From: JBAZOJ01 sp041648755
GTDB lineage: Bacteria; Planctomycetota; B143-G9
Direction: 5' to 3'
NCBI GenBank assembly: GCA_041648755.1
Contig: JBAZOJ010000004.1
Location: 1-44,189, forward strand
Length of the DNA stretch: 44,189 bases
Shown piece after piece: positions 41,787 through 44,189 of the stretch (within the stretch, counting starts at the first letter, position 1; the number at the start of each line of letters is the position of its first letter). The notes beneath the pieces were generated by a model that saw only the letters and a list, made by a program, of their open reading frames with translations, was not told the DNA's origin and did no database searches. The position numbers and the translations under genes are program-made.

Positions 41787-43287
41787 ACGCGCTTTCATCC
41801 TTCCCGAACCTCAACTTGAGTTTCGGCATCAGCAACGTGTTGTGCACCCCCGGGATGGCCTTGCCATTTTTGGACCATGCGATGCTGACTTACCTTCTCA
41901 TCCCGCGAATATCTCGTATGGCCTTGTCGGCACCGCCGATGGGATAGCCGCCTTCCAGCAGTTCTCCGCTCACATTACGCGGCCGGTCCTTGACGAAGGC
42001 AAGGCCCTCAATCGCCGCCTTTGGCCTGTCTTTCCAGGATTTGAAGCGGCGTTTCATGCCAAATGGCCATCAAATCCAACGAGCATATTTGCGATCGAAC
42101 CTCACTTGCTCAATGACGCTGCAGTGAACAGGGACCCCAACTTCCGCGCCGGGACAATAGCGGACGCGTATCTAGAAGGTATTCGCCGCATTCTGGCCAA
42201 AGATGAGGAAGTTGGGACGATTGTCTGCGTGGTGCCCGACATAGTCTATTCAAATTGTCGACCAAAGTCTCATGTAACCGGTGGAGTTGGCTCCGGCATC
42301 TCGTCGGACGAGAGGCGGATCAGAGCCAGCGGTCAGACAGACCTGTTCGATTCCTACCAGCCCATTCACTACCAGTACTCTGTTGATTTCCGCCGCCATA
42401 TCAAGGCACGGGCCATGCAATCCGGAAAGCCAATCCAGATTGTGCGTGAGTCCACGTTAAGATTGGCGGATTCGGTTCTATCCGGTGAACGCGGCCTTAC
42501 CCCATTAAGTGACCGCGCATGGAACCTTTGTCTTGCCCTGTACTACAAGTCGGGAGGCAAACCATGGCGGCTTGCGACAGCACGCCAAGGGGTATGCTAT
42601 ATCGGAATGGCTTTCCGCAAAACCGAACTTCGCGAGGACAGCTCTACAGCCTGCTGCGCAGCACAGATGTTCTTGGACGATGGGGACGGGATGGTTTTCA
42701 TGGGAGAGTATGGCCCTTGGTATTCACCAGAAACAAAGGAATACCACCTATCTGGGGCGGCAGCCAACAGACTGCTGGCCCAAGCGCTCCGCTCATACCA
42801 AGATCTTGGAGGGAAGCCACTCCGCGAGGTGTTCCTGCATTGCCGATCCAGCATAGACGACGAAGAGTACATCGGCTTCAGGACAGCATGCCCAAGCAGC
42901 ATATCGCTGACTGGAATCCGCGTGCGCCGCGAATCCGCCGGAGGTTTGCGCTTTTTTCGCGAAGGGAAGTGGCCCGTTCTCCGTGGTACATACTGGCCAA
43001 TAAGCCATAAGACATGCTTCCTGTGGGCATCGGGATACTCGCACCGTATGGGAACCTACGCTGGTTGGGAAACACCTGCGCCTCTCCGGATTGATGTGCA
43101 GCATGGCAACGCCGATATCGAACAAGTGGCCCGCGATATTCTAGGTCTCACAAAGTTAAACTACAACGCTTGCCGACTGGGGGAGTCTCAGCCAGTAACA
43201 GTGCTGTTTTCGGACGCAGTTGGAGAGATACTTGTCTCGAACCCACTCCTCAGAAACCCAAGCAGCAAGTTCAAATTCTACATCTGA
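41779..43287 (+). CDS. Short prokaryotic Argonaute (MID-PIWI), SPARTA type
   Basis: 502 aa. Starts MSERAFILPEPQLEFRHQQR, then DGLAIFGP, PVFPGFEAAFHAKWPS, VVPDIVYSNCRPKS, the MID segment KARAMQSGKPIQIVREST, and PIWI blocks SGGKPWRLATARQGVCYIGM, ACCAAQMFLDDGDGMVFMGE, REVFLHCRSS and ILGLTKLNYNACRLGE. It has no N or PAZ domain, as in short pAgos. The PIWI nuclease acids are missing: the first-Asp strand reads YIGMAFRK and the third-Asp loop HCRS. It should therefore bind guide and target without cutting and activate the TIR partner. The ATG at 41779 is chosen because it overlaps the TIR-APAZ stop and matches the family N-terminus; the open frame back to 41647 lies inside the partner gene. Confidence 0.95.
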   Translation: MSERAFILPEPQLEFRHQQRVVHPRDGLAIFGPCDADLPSHPANISYGLVGTADGIAAFQQFSAHITRPVLDEGKALNRRLWPVFPGFEAAFHAKWPSNPTSIFAIEPHLLNDAAVNRDPNFRAGTIADAYLEGIRRILAKDEEVGTIVCVVPDIVYSNCRPKSHVTGGVGSGISSDERRIRASGQTDLFDSYQPIHYQYSVDFRRHIKARAMQSGKPIQIVRESTLRLADSVLSGERGLTPLSDRAWNLCLALYYKSGGKPWRLATARQGVCYIGMAFRKTELREDSSTACCAAQMFLDDGDGMVFMGEYGPWYSPETKEYHLSGAAANRLLAQALRSYQDLGGKPLREVFLHCRSSIDDEEYIGFRTACPSSISLTGIRVRRESAGGLRFFREGKWPVLRGTYWPISHKTCFLWASGYSHRMGTYAGWETPAPLRIDVQHGNADIEQVARDILGLTKLNYNACRLGESQPVTVLFSDAVGEILVSNPLLRNPSSKFKFYI

Positions 43288-43322
43288 CCAATCCTGTAAT
43301 GTCGCGAAACGGCTCCTCACCC

Positions 43323-43555
43323 TCACTGGCCCTTTGAAGGGGTCCCTTTCCTTCGCTGAGCGCTGAATCCCTTTTTCGCGTTGGCAACTTCTCCTTCCCT
43401 GAGCTTCCTGTCGGCATCAAACGCTCTATATGCTGCGGACTGCACGGCCTGTCTCACAGCTTCCGATTTGCTGATTCCATCTCTCGCAGCAAGGCCCTCA
43501 AGCTGCTTCAGGTTTCCGCGTCCATGCCCACAGAGATCTGCTTCATTTTCGGCAT
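43323..43555 (-). pseudogene. Ribbon-helix-helix (CopG/Arc-like) regulator, frameshifted
   Basis: AAGGAG seven bases before an ATG at 43555 starts MPKMKQISVGMDAE, then a stop follows. One base of shift at 43513-43515 (AAA where AAAA is expected on the coding strand) restores NLKQLEGLAARDGISKSEAV and RQAVQSAAYRAFDADRKLRE, ending GTPSKGQ, TGA. The reconstructed 77-residue protein is a typical RHH DNA-binding protein with a long C-terminal tail, like antitoxin or autoregulator proteins. No toxin gene is next to it. It runs convergent to the Argonaute operon. Confidence 0.75.
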
Positions 43556-44183
43556 CGTAGAACTCCTTGTCACTACTGCTTTGTGTGAATGACCCAATAT
43601 ATTACCATACGTGTAACGATCCACCCGGAAACTTCGAGGCCGAGCCTATGTAGAGACTTCTGGGAAAACGCTCGCAGCAAATGGCACGTTGGGTACTACG
43701 GAAACCCCTGCGCCGCACCTGCTCCTGAAACGTTCGTACATTGGCGTGCCTAATGCTGCTCAATTTGCCTTGGCCAGCCCATCAATGAGGGCGACATTCA
43801 GAGTAGCGGAAATGCCGCATCCTAGGCTATCTATGGATAGGAAATGCACTCGAACCTTGTCGAGTATTCGCGTAAACGCTCTCTGGAGTAGCATCCGATA
43901 AGAAACACTCACGTACACACTGCATATTCCTTGGCAATTTCCGCGCACTTGCTGGCTCGCAAAGCGCGTCCAAAGCCATTTGCAACGAACCATTACGCGT
44001 GCCACATGGTCTACGCCGACCATTCTTGCATTAGCCTTTCCAACGGGCTGCAACACTATGTGGCGTGGCCAACAGCCATTTCGAACCGCAGGCTGGTCCT
44101 ACCACCAAATCTCCTTGTTGATCATTGCCCCAACGTCCGGGAGGCTTAGCCCTTGAAAAAATGGGTGCCAGCCTTGAGGAGCC
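43556..44183. other. Stretch without a convincing gene
   Basis: Short open frames exist on both strands (up to ~98 codons, 43760-44056 minus), but none has a ribosome site, family motif or protein-like composition. Upstream of the RHH gene, TTAC-N7-GTAA (43602-43616) overlaps TAATAT on the minus strand and could be an RHH operator with its promoter. Confidence 0.35.
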
Positions 44184-44189
44184 ATGAAG
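44184..44189 (+). CDS. Possible gene start at the window edge
   Basis: The window ends TTGAGGAGCC-ATG-AAG. GAGGAG at ideal spacing before the ATG at 44184 suggests a plus-strand gene beginning here; only two codons are visible. Confidence 0.3.

Noticed and set aside
43760..44056. 98-codon minus-strand frame near the window end
   Set aside because: No ribosome site, no hydrophobic core pattern or known motif; kept only as an unassigned stretch.

Overview
The window is 44 kb of bacterial chromosome of moderately high GC. It has compact operons and clear Shine-Dalgarno sites. Nearly every gene from 1.5 to 31.5 kb lies on the minus strand. Core genes (ppdK, thiE, thiM, the fatty-acid cluster, rpmF, pta) sit beside features common in Planctomycetota and related PVC or candidate phyla: PEGA/formylglycine-generating-enzyme-type proteins, HEAT and WG-repeat exported proteins, a C-terminal TDP..G..L.Y...YVLYS..DQ.D.GG motif, and FabD with GLSLGEY instead of GHSLGEY. 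I place it only tentatively in or near Planctomycetota. No rRNA, tRNA or CRISPR was seen.

Layout. 0-1.4 kb: C-terminal part of pyruvate phosphate dikinase with a textbook terminator. 1.5-4.8 kb: a three-gene operon of unrecognised exported proteins behind a TTGACA-type promoter. 5.1-7.1 kb: an O6-alkylguanine-transferase-like protein lacking the acceptor Cys, then thiE and thiM. 7.1-21.3 kb: a large, repeatedly duplicated cluster. It holds six small single-span membrane proteins, two HEAT-repeat proteins, two 424-residue membrane-anchored proteins, a four-helix membrane protein and a 932-residue WG-repeat protein. The six small proteins and both HEAT proteins share one module of about 70 residues (FCDK...P...RI / EPxEIR). 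At least three decayed copies lie between the genes: a truncated thiM, the tail of a 424-family gene and the tail of a module gene. 21.5 kb: rhomboid protease. 22.3-30 kb: operon pta-rpmF-plsX-fabH-fabD-fabG-acpP-fabF-acyl-CoA dehydrogenase, with a recognisable promoter and terminator. 30.1-31.5 kb: a histidine-kinase-like protein overlapping a six-helix membrane protein. 31.5-34.7 kb: plus-strand genes for an anchored exported protein, a VOC protein and a PEGA/FGE-domain protein.

34.8-43.3 kb is a defence island. It contains a type I restriction-modification locus in the order hsdR-hsdS-hsdM, with hsdR split by a frameshift. Next to it is a two-gene short prokaryotic Argonaute system: TIR-APAZ plus a catalytically dead PIWI protein, the SPARTA architecture. 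In that family a guide-loaded heterodimer senses invader nucleic acid and the TIR domain destroys NAD(P)+. A frameshifted ribbon-helix-helix gene faces it. The last ~0.6 kb before the window end shows no convincing gene.

The two items most worth following are the SPARTA locus, a known system type at a new locus, and the duplicated FCDK/EIR-module membrane cluster at 7-21 kb, which matches no system I recognise.
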